This document shows positions 40,646 to 51,453 of a stretch of 64,000 bases of DNA, one piece after another. Source of the DNA: Adiantum capillus-veneris. Lineage: Eukaryota > Streptophyta > Polypodiopsida > Polypodiales > Pteridaceae. The stretch is taken from the NCBI GenBank assembly GCA_014529385.2, contig CM043955.1, positions 149,497,640-149,561,639 on the forward strand, written 5' to 3'. The stretch's first letter is position 1. The number at the start of each line of letters is the position of its first letter. Below the pieces are notes generated by a model. That model was not told where the DNA came from. It saw only the letters and a program-made list of their open reading frames with translations, and ran no database searches. The position numbers and the translations under genes were made by a program.

Positions 40646-43600
40646 ATGCATTTGCGCTCTGGTCATGTGCTAGAGGCCAAGCAACTAGCGAGCACATTGA
40701 CTTACACGGATTCTCAATACCCACCTACCTTAGGTTCCGGGCCCTCGACCGGAACCCAAGGTAGTACCACTCATGACCCACATATTGCGTCCAGGGACTC
40801 TTCCTCTGACTACAAGGTCATGGAGGGTTTCCCAATGTCTAATCTTGATAGCTCAAGCCAAGACATGCATGCCATGGGCCCAAGGTCCGGGCTGAGCGTG
40901 CTTAGCCTCTTGAAGGACACCTTTAGTAGAGCCATTTGCTCCGAACATGGAGCTAATGATATAAATGAGGGGGATGGGGAAGTAAATTTGCCATTCATGA
41001 CCAACATAGACCCCATGCTCTTGGAGATTGTGCACGTGAATACTCCATTCACTGCACCCCCTGACTCTTCAGAGCTATTTCCCTTTGAGGTTATATTACC
41101 TGATGGTAGAAGCCTTGCTGAAGTACAAAAATTTGAGTGGTATATCATTGCGGGTAGGGAAAAGAAAATTGAGAGCCTACGCAAGGCAGAGCAATGGAGA
41201 GAGCTAAAAGCGAAAGCCCCTATGTTAACATCCATGCTAGGCAAGCAATCAAGCGCTCCTGAATTAGCAATCACTAAGGGCAACCCATAGAGAGCCACAT
41301 TGCATCTAGCTCAATGGACACCCCTAGCACCTCAATCCTAGATGGAGCGTTCCTAAATGAGAACTGGGAGTACAAACTACAAACGAAAACTCTAACCGAC
41401 CTATACAAAGGTCCCACCTATCACGTGGGTTGGTTAGATTTCCTACAATCCACAACAAGTGCTACTAGTGTGGAGGATCAACCAAGAGTCTGTGAGGTCA
41501 TCCTAGGGTTATTGAGCTAGAGAGACTGAACAAGGGGATCCACATGCCTTCAACGGGTCTCATGAGATTCTTGGATACAAGGAAGGCTAAATAACCAACC
41601 TTATCACAAATGGAGACTCCCTTGGTAAGTTCGATGGATCCTCCATATGTCGTTTCACCATGGGTCTCAGTGCAATCTGAGCCCACAAGTGATAGCTTTA
41701 CCTTTCCAACTCTAACTCATCTTTCCATTGATGACACCACGGCTACCATGCCTACCCCAATGATGGGAATGCCAAGAAACACGACATGGACCTCATTTGT
41801 TTTAGTAAAGCACCGCTACATGGTAGCTCAATGTCTGCAATGGTACCTACAAGTGTGCACCAATCGTATACACCTATGGGTCCTCGTACTCATGTAGTTA
41901 CTACCCCTCCCATTGTTTCAACAACCTATGCTCCACAACCACAACACCCAAGCTCTTATTTCCATGGGACCATGCCGGCTAGCATTAGCATGTCACATCC
42001 AATGTCTGCTATGCCTAGGGCCACACATGAACTTTGGGCTGCCACATGGCACAACATCGTACCAAATGTGGAGCCCAAGGGCTTCCTATGTGCCAAGCCC
42101 AATGTCAATACCTACTCCATATGCAGTCTCTGGAGCGCCTTCACCCACGGTGCCTGCTCACTTAGGTGACTTGGAAACATTTTCACAAGCTATCGATCGA
42201 TCTATTGCTGAGAATATGTGTAACACACATGATAGAGAGCCTAGAAGTAACGTAGTACAAATAGCCAAGCTCACACAAAAATTTAGTGGAGACAGGGATG
42301 CAAGAAAGCATATCAAACTGTTTGAACAAATATGCGATTCTCTAGGAGAACACAATGACCTGCATAAGAGTAATGCTTTAAGCTGGGAAGGCTGAGGATT
42401 GGTATAGAACCCTAAGGGTAGAAGAAAAAAAATGATTTACCCTACTCTTAGGAGACTTTTCTTGACAGAATACATACGAGAGGGAGTGCTTTGGGGTGTA
42501 GCCTCTGACCTCCAAAAAGCCCAAGGAGAGGAAGGAGAGTTGGTGAGAGACTTTATTAGTCGCTTGAAGCATTTGAATTCTCGTTGTAATCCAAATGAGC
42601 GCTTCAATAATAATCAATTGCTTGATAGATTCATTAGGGGGTTACGACCTGAGGATATCTACATTGGCCTAGTCATTAGAGGTATCACCACTTGGGAAGC
42701 AGTCACCACCAATGCGATCCAATTGGAGGATAATTTAATGATTCAAGGAGAAAGAGTGTCTGTTGAGCCTAAATCTACTAGCTCGCAAGCATCGGGGCAT
42801 CAACCAATGACCCTAAAGCCTATTGCTAAGGAGCCAAGGATATGTGAGATGACTTTAGCAGATCTCACCAAGGCCATTCAAGAGAGTCTTAGAGACAATT
42901 GAGCTTCAGAAAACAATCATATGTATCCAAGAAGGGAGCAACAATGGTGCTCAGTATGCTATGGTCCACATAGTACCAGTGCCCTACTTTTAGAGTAAAA
43001 TTCAATGGGAATTGCAATGCCTATGGGAGGTATGGTCATCAACCTAAGGATTGCATACTATTTAAACGCACGATGGCCAATAGACCAACCTTAGCATGGA
43101 CAGACACACCTCTAGTGCCTGCATTGATGCTAGCCCCACCTCTTGAACAAACATCACAACACATGGTCCCTAGGACCCAAAATGTTGTTCAAACAACACC
43201 CTTGCTACCTTCAGTGCTAGGACCGCAACCACCACATCCGAGAATCACTTCTGTGAATCAAGTGGGTTGTGAGTCATCTATTTCTTGTTTGGAAGGCTGT
43301 GAGGAAGATATAGATCCTAATATCGCCTATGGGATGGATGTGCTTGAAGAAAGTCCACAATACTACATGGAGGACTATTGGGGACAATTCAAACCTGTCT
43401 ATCAAGTAGCTTCTCTTGCTGCAAGAGGCCAAAATATCAATTACATTGCCAAGAGTCCACCTCTTCAATGCTATGAGTGTGGAGGTCCACATCATGTGGC
43501 TGAGTGTTTTATTAGGCTGCAAAAGAACGCCACACTAATGCAAACCAATCAAGCGAGCACGTCTACAATGCTGATACTCATGTGTAATCGATGTGGCATA

Positions 43601-43726
43601 GATCATTTGATTGCCCAATGTTCAAATAATCCAAATGCGTCGAAGATGACGCCATTAAACTTGTTTGAAGTTACCGAGGAGCCATCACAAAGTACACCTA
43701 TGGTACCAGTAAATGTACTCACATGA
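40646..43726 (+). pseudogene. gag: Gag of element C, decayed
   Basis: The ATG at 40646 begins MHLRSGHVLEAKQLA, the same start type as element B. Open pieces follow at 40646-41290, 41314-41520, 41610-42395 and 42432-42902 (Gag core: FLTEYIREGVLW, GELVRDFISRLKHLNSRC, QLLDRFIRGLRPEDIYI). The last, 43073-43726, has two knuckles, CYECGGPHHVAEC and CNRCGIDHLIAQC. The sequence between core and knuckles is rich in Pro, Thr and Met. Stops and frame breaks occur between pieces. It would form the particle shell. Confidence 0.78.
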
Positions 43727-44600
43727 TCGATGCTCCAAAAACAAAATTATATTCTTGAAGAAAGAGACACGACATCAATTGCCCAATCTCAAAAAAAGAA
43801 GAAAACACGAAGGAAGAGATCGCAAAAAGCAGCGAAGGCAGACCCCAGTTCAAAGACCAACATAGGGACTGGTGACGACCATATGAACGAAAACTGAAGA
43901 GGATTCTCATTCAGGTGAAACCATGGAGACCAAAATGACCACCCCCACTAAGAAATAAACGAACAAGGAAGATCGTCATGATCCACAATGGCCAGGACCC
44001 AAAAAGAAGATAGGAACTTACCCAAACCCTACAGAGGAGATCGAGTGATTCAAGCAATTAAGGAGTTTGGTATAAGATACCCAAAGGGATCTAGAATCAG
44101 CACCTAGGTGATCTAGATTACAGACACATTGTTTCCTACACATCAACAACCTCACCAATTCCATAGACCCCTAGCCATACCTAGTGTCATCCAAGAAGAA
44201 AATGACTTAAAGTCATGGCAAAGTAGGCGTACTCACTTCTTGTTGGAAAGAATGTTTACAGAGGGACTACGTGACCCTATTGAAGAAATGGAGATCCCAT
44301 CTTCCTCATGTGAAGGGACTGAAGCTTAAAAGGTGCCGTTAAACATTGCCAAATTGATGGATTTCATGGCTGCAGAAGTCAGAACCACCATCATGTCCAA
44401 ACTATATGGAGACCTTGAGCTATTCTTAGCTCTTCGAGTCTTCCTCAATGGAGAGCTGAAGGTCGGGCTACCACAATTTTCACAGATGGATGGAGCTAGG
44501 GAGATGCCAATAGAGGAAGAACACTTAGATCCACAACCCAACCTAGATGAGAACCTTGTTGTAGAAGTACCTGTTAACAAGTTGGGACAATAAATTGAGG
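43727..44600 (+). pseudogene. Gag-protease linker (element C)
   Basis: Broken frames, basic at first, then 44333-44593 with KLMDFMAAEVRTTIMSKLYGD and VEVPVNKLGQ. VPVNKLGQ aligns with VPLNKVGEY before PR1 in element B. No catalytic motif. Confidence 0.55.
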
Positions 44601-45214
44601 GCGATGAATCCAACACAATCATACCAATCACTACCAAGGGATTAACTATGAAGGGAATCCTTGATGGTGGCAATGGGGTTAGCATTGTGACTAAAAATTG
44701 CTGGGAGACTATGGGAAGACCTCAACTTGGGACCACAACCATAGTAGTAAAGATGGCCAATGGGTCTATTGTTAAACCTATTGGGATGCTAGAAGATCTC
44801 AAGATCAAGGTCTTTGGACATAAAATAAGAAATATCTTCATTGTTATGGATTTCTCCAAGCACAGTATGGCATCTGAGATGATCTTAGGACATCCTTTCA
44901 TGAGGGAAGCAAAAATGGTTCATGACTGGTCTAAAAACCATGTCTACTTTCAGTTCCAAGATTCTATCATTCCAGTGGATCTTGTAATTGGCCGAGCACA
45001 TCCTCCAGGAAACATGTTTATAATTGATCATAGATTTGACACCACAATTCACTCAGCCCCATTGCAGTATTGTTACACATGTAAAATGGACACTGATGTT
45101 GGGGAAGATTCTGCTTATATGGATGTTCTACTTGGGACGGCCGAGTTGAACAATGTGGATTGGGTCCACTTAGCAGCAACCATAGACACTTGGGGAAATA
45201 GGGGGACGACCTAG
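44601..45214 (+). pseudogene. Retropepsin PR1 (element C)
   Basis: The frame runs from about 44594 to 45214. The active-site triad reads GILDGGNGVSIV. The Asp is kept but Ser/Thr is replaced by Gly, so activity is doubtful. Later marks are VKMANGSIVKPIGML, IFIVMDF and MILGHPFMREAKMVHDW. The C-terminal part is nearly the same as minus-strand element D (59525-59764), which places C and D in one family. No RT follows. Confidence 0.8.
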
Positions 45215-45223
45215 GTAACACCT

Positions 45224-45971
45224 ATGAGAGATGAAATGCCACCACTCGTACCTTTAAATATGATAGGAGCAATGTATATAGCTTCTGACAAGGCTCAACC
45301 TAATATAACAAAGAAAACATACGAGTGGGTTTCTAAAGCTTCTTTAGCGACCATAGCTAGTGCTAAGAGACAAGAGCCTGGTAAGAGACACCCCACTCGC
45401 CCCAAGAAATGTAAAGAAACATTGAGTTGGACTCCCAAAAAATTATTGGAAGCCCAAGGCTACTATCAAGGAAATGATCAAATCTGTGTGCCAAAACGTA
45501 AATTTTGCTCTCACCTGTCACCTAACCCATGTGAGCCCAATCCTGTAGCTCCAAAACGGATTGAAGATCGTGGAAAAGGAAAAAAGTCACGAAATGCTAT
45601 ATAGCCGCTCTAGAGCTAGTTTGGGTACCGAAGAAAGAAGGATTTGTTCCACCTAGCTCAGGAACATGGAAGTCAAATGAAGCTTCTTGCTCTTCATGTA
45701 GTTCCTATACGGAAATGGAAGCTTCGACACAACCTCCACCTACCATTAAACATATCCCTACAAACAAAGAAGAGCTTGCACCTCCCGTTGTGAGTTCACC
45801 ACCTACAACAACGTTGCAAATAAAATCATGGGAGAGTACCTTACCACCTTACAACTAGATGAAATACATAGGGCGGTCAAAAACTATTGGTTAAAGCCTT
45901 CACCCATAACAACTTGGAACAATTGGTTTCAAAAGGTGACAACATCATTCCAAAAGGTATGATCTACCCAA
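45224..45971 (+). pseudogene. Pol tail remnant of element C
   Basis: It opens PPLVPLNMIGAMYI, which matches the PR-RT linker of element D (PQLISLNMIGAMHI). Within about 20 residues it changes to a basic tail with Trp motifs (YEWVSKAS, LSWTPKKLL) like the post-PR2 tails of A and B. This suggests a deletion joining the PR1-RT linker to the Pol C-terminus, removing RT, RNase H, integrase and PR2. The last part, after 45604, is frame-broken. Confidence 0.6.
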
Positions 45972-45984
45972 GGAAGGGGGGAGT
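45972..45984 (+). other. First polypurine tract of element C
   Basis: AGGAAGGGGGGAG is followed by TGTTTGTTGACATCC, which looks like the edge of an LTR. The proven LTR starts 2.07 kb later at 48056. This may be an internal tract or the remnant of another LTR. Confidence 0.6.
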
Positions 45985-46255
45985 GTTTGTTGACATCCAT
46001 CATTCACTTGCTTCCCTCTCAACCTTCCTCCCTGACCTCTCAATCTTCAATCTTAGGGAATGTATATATAAACCCTTATACTCAAAAAAACAAAAGTAAG
46101 AAAGTAAAAGAGCAAGAGCCACCAAACAAAAATATGGAAACCTACGAGTTCTATACATAACACAAAATCATAGAAACACATTATGCACAAGGACATGACC
46201 TTTTGACACGACCCTTATAATATTTTCACTCTAACCATCATCTATCTGTGTGTAC

Positions 46256-46683
46256 CGATATGGCTAGTATGCTAGAATCATCCAATCCTGCCTTGGGTGA
46301 GAGGTACCCTCGTTACTTTTCACAAGTGTTTCACATGGTCTATCCGGTGCTTGCCTGTGAATGGGATTTGATAGGTATGCTAGAATGTGAGAGGAATTTC
46401 GACGAGTTAGAATGGCTGATATGTCTCTTGACCACGACTGATCCACACTTTGTAGAGAGCATTTTCTCCCATTGCACAAGCCTACCCTTTTGACCAAGAT
46501 GAGTATAGACGTCTAGTGACCTTTTTAGTAAACATTGGTGCCTCTAATGATGAAGACAATTTACATGATTACACGGATGCCACATATGGTCTCACGGATG
46601 ATGAATTTGTTTTTCTCAATGACGAGGATAGGGGTTTATCCTTAGGGTTTCCCCCCAATCTCTACAATATCATATTCCCTTGA
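46256..46683 (+). pseudogene. Unknown small frame downstream of C pol (frame-broken)
   Basis: An open piece from MASMLESSNPALGERYPRYF to about 46475 is continued in the +1 frame (AYPFDQDEYRRLVTFLVNIG...DDEFVFLNDEDRG) to a TGA at 46681-46683. The composition looks protein-like and acidic. I recognise no family. Being 3' of pol in an Athila/Tat-like element, it could be an additional ORF. It could also be unrelated inserted DNA. Confidence 0.4.
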
Positions 46684-46772
46684 CTCTCTATGGGGAGTGC
46701 AAATAATTAGGTTAGGGTTCCTTATGTTGTTTAATTGTGTTAAATAAGGGTTAGTACCTCTTCCCACCACTG

Positions 46773-47003
46773 ATGTGCCTCCTAGAGGTATTCTTTGTGT
46801 TTCCTAGTGTGTACAGGAACGTGTTGCTGTTGTTAGGATTTGGACCTTCATGGAATATTTCTCTCGTTCACTCTTCAAATCAAGCGCGATCATCAGCACA
46901 AACAGGTGTTTCTTATCCATTAGCATTGCCCCTTATCTTTTTTGTATCCATGTTGTCTGCTTTAATTGTGATTGGGAGCATAATATTTAGTGCATTTTCT
47001 TAG
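46773..47003 (+). pseudogene. Short frame with a C-terminal transmembrane segment
   Basis: A 76-codon frame ends in a hydrophobic run (LPLIFFVSMLSALIVIGSII) long enough to span a membrane. Athila-type elements can carry an env-like gene after pol, and this could be a remnant. It is short and could be chance. Confidence 0.3.
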
Positions 47004-48042
47004 TATCAAACATTAAATTTAATGTCATTTTTTGTCATAATCACTTGTCTAGGTTTAAAAATCAAGTAGTCCGACTAAGCTAGTTTGACCAAGGTAGGTG
47101 TTAGAGATCTTCTCTTAATACCATGGGGAATATCTTCCTTATAATCAATGGTTACTTAGGTTCTTAATCCAATTTAGGCAACATTGTGTGCAATGTACTA
47201 GGGATTTTTGGTGGGCTTAGTCCCTATTGACCTTTAGCTTAAGTATTATAAAGGGAGTTTACTAATGTGATGAGCTTGGGGAGGGTAACATTGTTATATG
47301 ACCCCCCAAAGTTACAAAATTAAATCGTTGAAAAAGAATTAAAAATCAAAGTGTCACAATATAAAATCTTAAGCGGGAAGAGAAATCTCACCTTGATTTG
47401 GTACGTCACTCACATGTATCACCTATGGTACTAGAGCCCTAGAGGTTCCCAGTGTGGGCGCTTTTCCTTGAAAAGAAAAAACCCAAGGCATACAAAATAA
47501 GCACACACATAAAAAATGAATCAATGAGAAAAGACTTTGGGGGGTCAAAGAAAAGGGAATCAGTCAGGTGATGATTTCATGAGCAATTTCTTTTATTGTA
47601 GCTTAACTTCAAGGTCTTCTAGGTATAGCCTCTACTAGCCCTCGGATATGAAATACTTGGCTCTCGCAATTAAAGAGCTTAATTGACCAGAGAAAATTCA
47701 GAAGCTTGCCCATAGTATTAATAGTTGATCTCCAGTGCCTTTCGACCGTTAAATTAGCGACTCCAAACTTGTTTAGTTTTTGACCTTTGCAACTGTTTAT
47801 GCGTTGATTATATTACAATTTAATGTTTCTTGCTGAAAAATTGTTTAGTATTCTATTACCAATCAATTTGTTTGCTTACAATTGCCTATGCTTTTTAATT
47901 GTATATAAGAATGCAATTACTGTGCCAATTTTGTTTGATTTTGTAGTAATTGAAGAAGGCTAAGGACATCATCTCAAATGCTCTTCCACCTCGATGAACT
48001 AACTTCAACTCAATAGCTTCTTCTGATCACCAAATCTACATC
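47004..48042. other. Unassigned sequence within element C
   Basis: About 1 kb, AT-rich, without a credible gene, between the small frames and the second polypurine tract. Nothing is recognised. Confidence 0.5.
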
Positions 48043-48055
48043 AGGAAGGGGGGCA
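48043..48055 (+). other. Second polypurine tract of element C
   Basis: AGGAAGGGGGGCA lies directly before the 3' LTR. Confidence 0.85.
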
Positions 48056-48094
48056 TGTTAACCAACAAGCATGTTAAGCGACAAGTGATACAGT

Positions 48095-48480
48095 GGAGTC
48101 AATACTGAGCGAATAGGAAGCTTGGGGACTACCCAACTCTCCCTATCGCTTGGTGTTGACCTTGGTGTTAAAGTCATTGCAAGAGGCAGTTGAGTCAATA
48201 CTGGACGAATAGAAATCTTGGGGACTTTGCAACGCTTCCTATCACTTGGTGTTGACCTTGATGTAATCGACAATGGAGACCCTATTGGTGATGTGATTAC
48301 AATTCATGCAAAGGAGTCAATAATGGCGAATAGGAGGCTTGGGGACTGCCCAACGCCACCTATCACGTGGTGTTGACCTTGGTGTCGAAGACATGACATG
48401 CGATAGTGAAGTCAACACCGGGCGAATATAAGGCTTAGGCGACTGCCCAACACCACCTATCGCTTGGTACTAACCTTGGC
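48095..48480 (+). repeat. Four ~100-bp repeats in C LTR
   Basis: Each unit has the pattern GTCAATACTG..CGAATAGGA..CTTGGGGACT..CCAAC..CC..CCTATCGCTTGGTGTTGACCTTGG. Units start near 48098, 48195, 48318 and 48412. The truncated 5' LTR keeps only the last. Confidence 0.8.
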
Positions 48481-48753
48481 AAATGGGCGTAGGCCTAGTA
48501 AACATCCACGGTCATTTCATTGTTTTGAGTCAGGGACCGGGCTTGTCGGTTCAATAGGAAAAGGGTAAGAGTGATCACCAATGAGAGGTGCACTCTAACT
48601 AGAACATTCAAGGGTTGGTTGGCTAAGCATGGGCGCCTAAGTGTGAATGGGCGAGCTCATATAAAAGTCACCTAAACCTAAAAATCACTCATTCTCTCAT
48701 TTGTGCAATTGAAGAGTGCTCTTGCTCCACCTCCATCTTCTTCTTCATCTCCT

Positions 48754-48862
<109 letters not shown>

Positions 48863-49092
48863 TCAAGCATTACGACGGCACAACAGTGGCAAGGTGGTTG
48901 AGCATGGCACGACGGTAGCTCCCTCTTCATCGCGGCGAGGAATCCTCCACGAAGGCGAGCATAGGGTGGTGAGTGACACACCCTTGCTCTCTTGAGCTTG
49001 CTAGATAGTTTGGTTGTGTGTTGCAGCCATTTGTGGCTCGCACACAGTGTATGACAAGTCCCTTGCATTGACACGTGCGACATACGCGCACA

Positions 49093-49597
49093 TCTAGCAA
49101 TGTATCAAGGGCAGTCTGCACAAGTGAATTGTTAGAAATGACTTCACGTGCAAAAATGAGTTGCTCATTAATATCCTTGATATAATCAAGAAAAGTGTCC
49201 ATGTTATCTTCCTCTTACATAATCTTTGACTCCAACTCTTTATGTAGCAATGCAATTTTAGCCTCATTGCGACTTGCGTAAAGATCAACAATAGTATCCC
49301 AAGCCTATAGTACGCTTCATAGATAATGCAATCATTGATGAGCATGGACATCTTTAACATACCAAAAGACTACTCAGCCATAGGCAAAACAACTCTAGAA
49401 GCAACAGACCTGCCAAAACCTGCAACATTCTCAACAAAGCCAGTATCCACAGAAGGTGGATCAATGCCATGCACAACATTCCAAATGCCCTTTGACACAA
49501 GAACATGTGTCATCATGTACGCCCACATTGGGTAGTTATCCCCATCCAATTTAACCTCATCGAACATCTTGAAAACATTTGTGTTGTTGTCAGCCAT
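49093..49597 (-). pseudogene. gag: Copia Gag N-terminal fragment
   Basis: The start codon is at 49597 (minus). MADNNTNVFKMFDEVKLDGD and MTHVLVSKGIWNVVHGID match the start of the young copia Gag. Later pieces in other frames (YIKDINEQL, ISNNSLVQTALDTL) match its residues ~160-185. The fragment ends at 49093, where element C inserted. Stops and indels show age. A 66-bp tandem duplication (49575-49640 and 49641-49695) repeats the start region. Confidence 0.8.
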
Positions 49598-49695
49598 GGG
49601 GAATGACTACAGATGATTTGAAGACTACCATTTGAAGACAACATTTGTGTTGTTGTCAGCCATGGTGAATGACTACAGATGATTTGAAGACTACC
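49575..49695. repeat. 66-bp tandem duplication over copia gag start
   Basis: ACATTTGTGTTGTTGTCAGCC recurs 66 bp apart, both times with the start codon. The second unit is slightly shortened. Confidence 0.88.
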
Positions 49696-49924
49696 CTAAA
49701 AGAGGGAAAAAAAGCAGTACTATCATGCACTATATAGCACAACCCAAAGAGGAATGTAAGGGAAACGGAGGCCAAAATGAGCCCAAATCAAAATTCTAAG
49801 CAATCCAAGCTCTACGAGCCATCTCAAAGCATTGATCAACGTGCTGACGCTCATCAAAGCTCACCCAAATCAAAGAAGGTGAGCAGGCGGGTGTTGAAGA
49901 CTATGCCTGGGAGGACACAACCTA

Positions 49925-49936
49925 CCTTGATACCAA
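49925..49936 (-). other. Primer binding site of minus-strand copia
   Basis: The minus strand reads TTGGTATCAAGG directly after the LTR end, a tRNA-Met-type site with changes at its end. Confidence 0.75.
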
Positions 49937-50098
49937 TTGTTCAAATTAGGGTTGCAAGGATGCACACAAATATTGGAGAAGATGAAGAAGCTTGTTACAA
50001 GTAATCAACCCGGATCAGGTTTTCCACAACTTCGCGTACCCAACCAGCAAGGTTTGAAGCATGAAAATGAACACACGACAATCTAACATTCTTCCCAC

Positions 50099-50099
50099 A

Positions 50100-50136
<37 letters not shown>

Positions 50137-50160
50137 TGTATATATATATATATATATATA
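50099..50160. repeat. (TA)n microsatellite
   Basis: About 30 TA units, broken once by GATG. Confidence 0.95.
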
Positions 50161-50401
50161 ATTTTATTTTTTTCCTTTCACCCCACGAGTCCATAACCTT
50201 GATTTTTTCTATCCAGATCGATGCATGAATTTACATAGACAGATAAATGCAAAATGAGCGAGAAACACGTGAAACAAGTACAAATCACGTGTATTTTGAC
50301 CCATATGTCTTTCAAGGTATGTGTTAGGAGAAATGGTAAAGTTTGGGCCCCAAGTATGTATACTTTTCCATAGGCACAATGACTCTCATTTCTACTTTTG
50401 T

Positions 50402-50405
<4 letters not shown>

Positions 50406-50441
<36 letters not shown>
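50406..50441. repeat. (GA)n microsatellite
   Basis: A run of about 18 GA units. Confidence 0.95.
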
Positions 50442-50443
<2 letters not shown>

Positions 50444-51222
50444 CTTCAAAATCAATACACATTATTACTCAAAAAACATGGTTATAAGGTTGTGTTAGGT
50501 TCTTCCTATAAATTTTCATATATACAAACTCTTTATAGCTTTCATCCCTCAACAAATAACCTATAATCACAAAACAAGCAATTGATACAAAGCAGTATTA
50601 GTTCTTGTATGTATCTTTGTAGCTATTGACTCACAAGTTTGAGAGAAAACTCTTTTGGGAAGCCATGATTTTGAAACACAAAAACTTCCTCTCATTTTCC
50701 CTTTTTCTCACTTCTCTCCCCTTCCCCCCCCCAAATATGATATCCCCCTCCCTTATTTTTAAGCTTGAGAGATAAATTATTGGAGGCCTGTCCCTAACTT
50801 ATACGCTTATATAACTTGTAAACAAAAACCCCTCCCCTTGCACTTACATGTTGGGGTAAGTTTTCCATCGTGAATCCTCCAGGATTGCTTAGTGCACAAC
50901 AAAAAGATAAGTTAGTTCTAGAATGATGGGCGTATAAACAATGCACGGGGGAAACCTTCTGCTGAGGGAAAAAATGCCCCGATGGTCCTAAGCATGTACA
51001 CACACATCACTACCACATAAATGGTAACAGATACACACATAAGGAAAAATTTCATATTACACCTACAATCCTTCCCTTAACCCTAAGCTTTTGAGAGTAG
51101 GGAAGTGGAAATATAAAACTTTAAAGTTGCTCCTCTCACATGGACATGTAACATAGAGTTGTCATAGCAATTAGGATGTAGGACAAATAGGGCTCTACCA
51201 CAAAGATCCCCCCATTATTGGT

Positions 51223-51453
51223 TGTTACCATGATATGGTATTGATATTTGTCAACACACTTATGATTGATGGGACATTGTTTTCCCTCACTAGGAGGTTG
51301 TTTGTCTCTAGCTTGTATAAATGCCCATAGTCATTGGGCATCACTTATTTTTCTACTTCCACACTAAGTAATACTATGTCTTTTATTGTGTGCCTTTAGA
51401 GTCTTTGTATTTTTCTCAAAATTTGTGTGCACTCTTGCAGCTCTAATCCAGTG
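51223..51453 (+). repeat. Solo copia LTR, old
   Basis: It starts TGTTACCATGATATGG and runs in parallel with the 227-bp copia LTR: ACACACTTATG, GGGACATTGTTTTCCCTCACTAGGAGG, ATAAATGCCCATAGTC, ACACTAAGTAATACT, TTGTGTGCCTT, GCAGCTCTAATCCAG. Many substitutions indicate age. No primer site or coding part follows. Confidence 0.75.

Larger units (their letters stand above)
49093..51029 (-). mobile_element. Minus-strand copia fragment (5' LTR, primer site, gag start)
   Basis: Read on the minus strand it runs LTR (51029 to 49938), primer site, leader and gag N-terminus, then is cut at 49093 by element C. It is of the same family as the copia element at 14628. The rest should lie left of the window, beyond the other end of C. 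Confidence 0.8.
49938..51029 (-). repeat. 5' LTR of minus-strand copia, enlarged
   Basis: The LTR start (51029 back to about 50880) and LTR end (about 49997 to 49938) both match the 227-bp copia LTR. Between them lies about 880 bp of unrelated DNA holding a (TA)n and a (GA)n run. An insertion inside the LTR is the simplest reading. A longer LTR variant is possible. Confidence 0.65.

Noticed and set aside
46773-47003. Definite env gene in element C
   Set aside because: Only one membrane segment and 76 codons are visible. Kept as a weak possibility.
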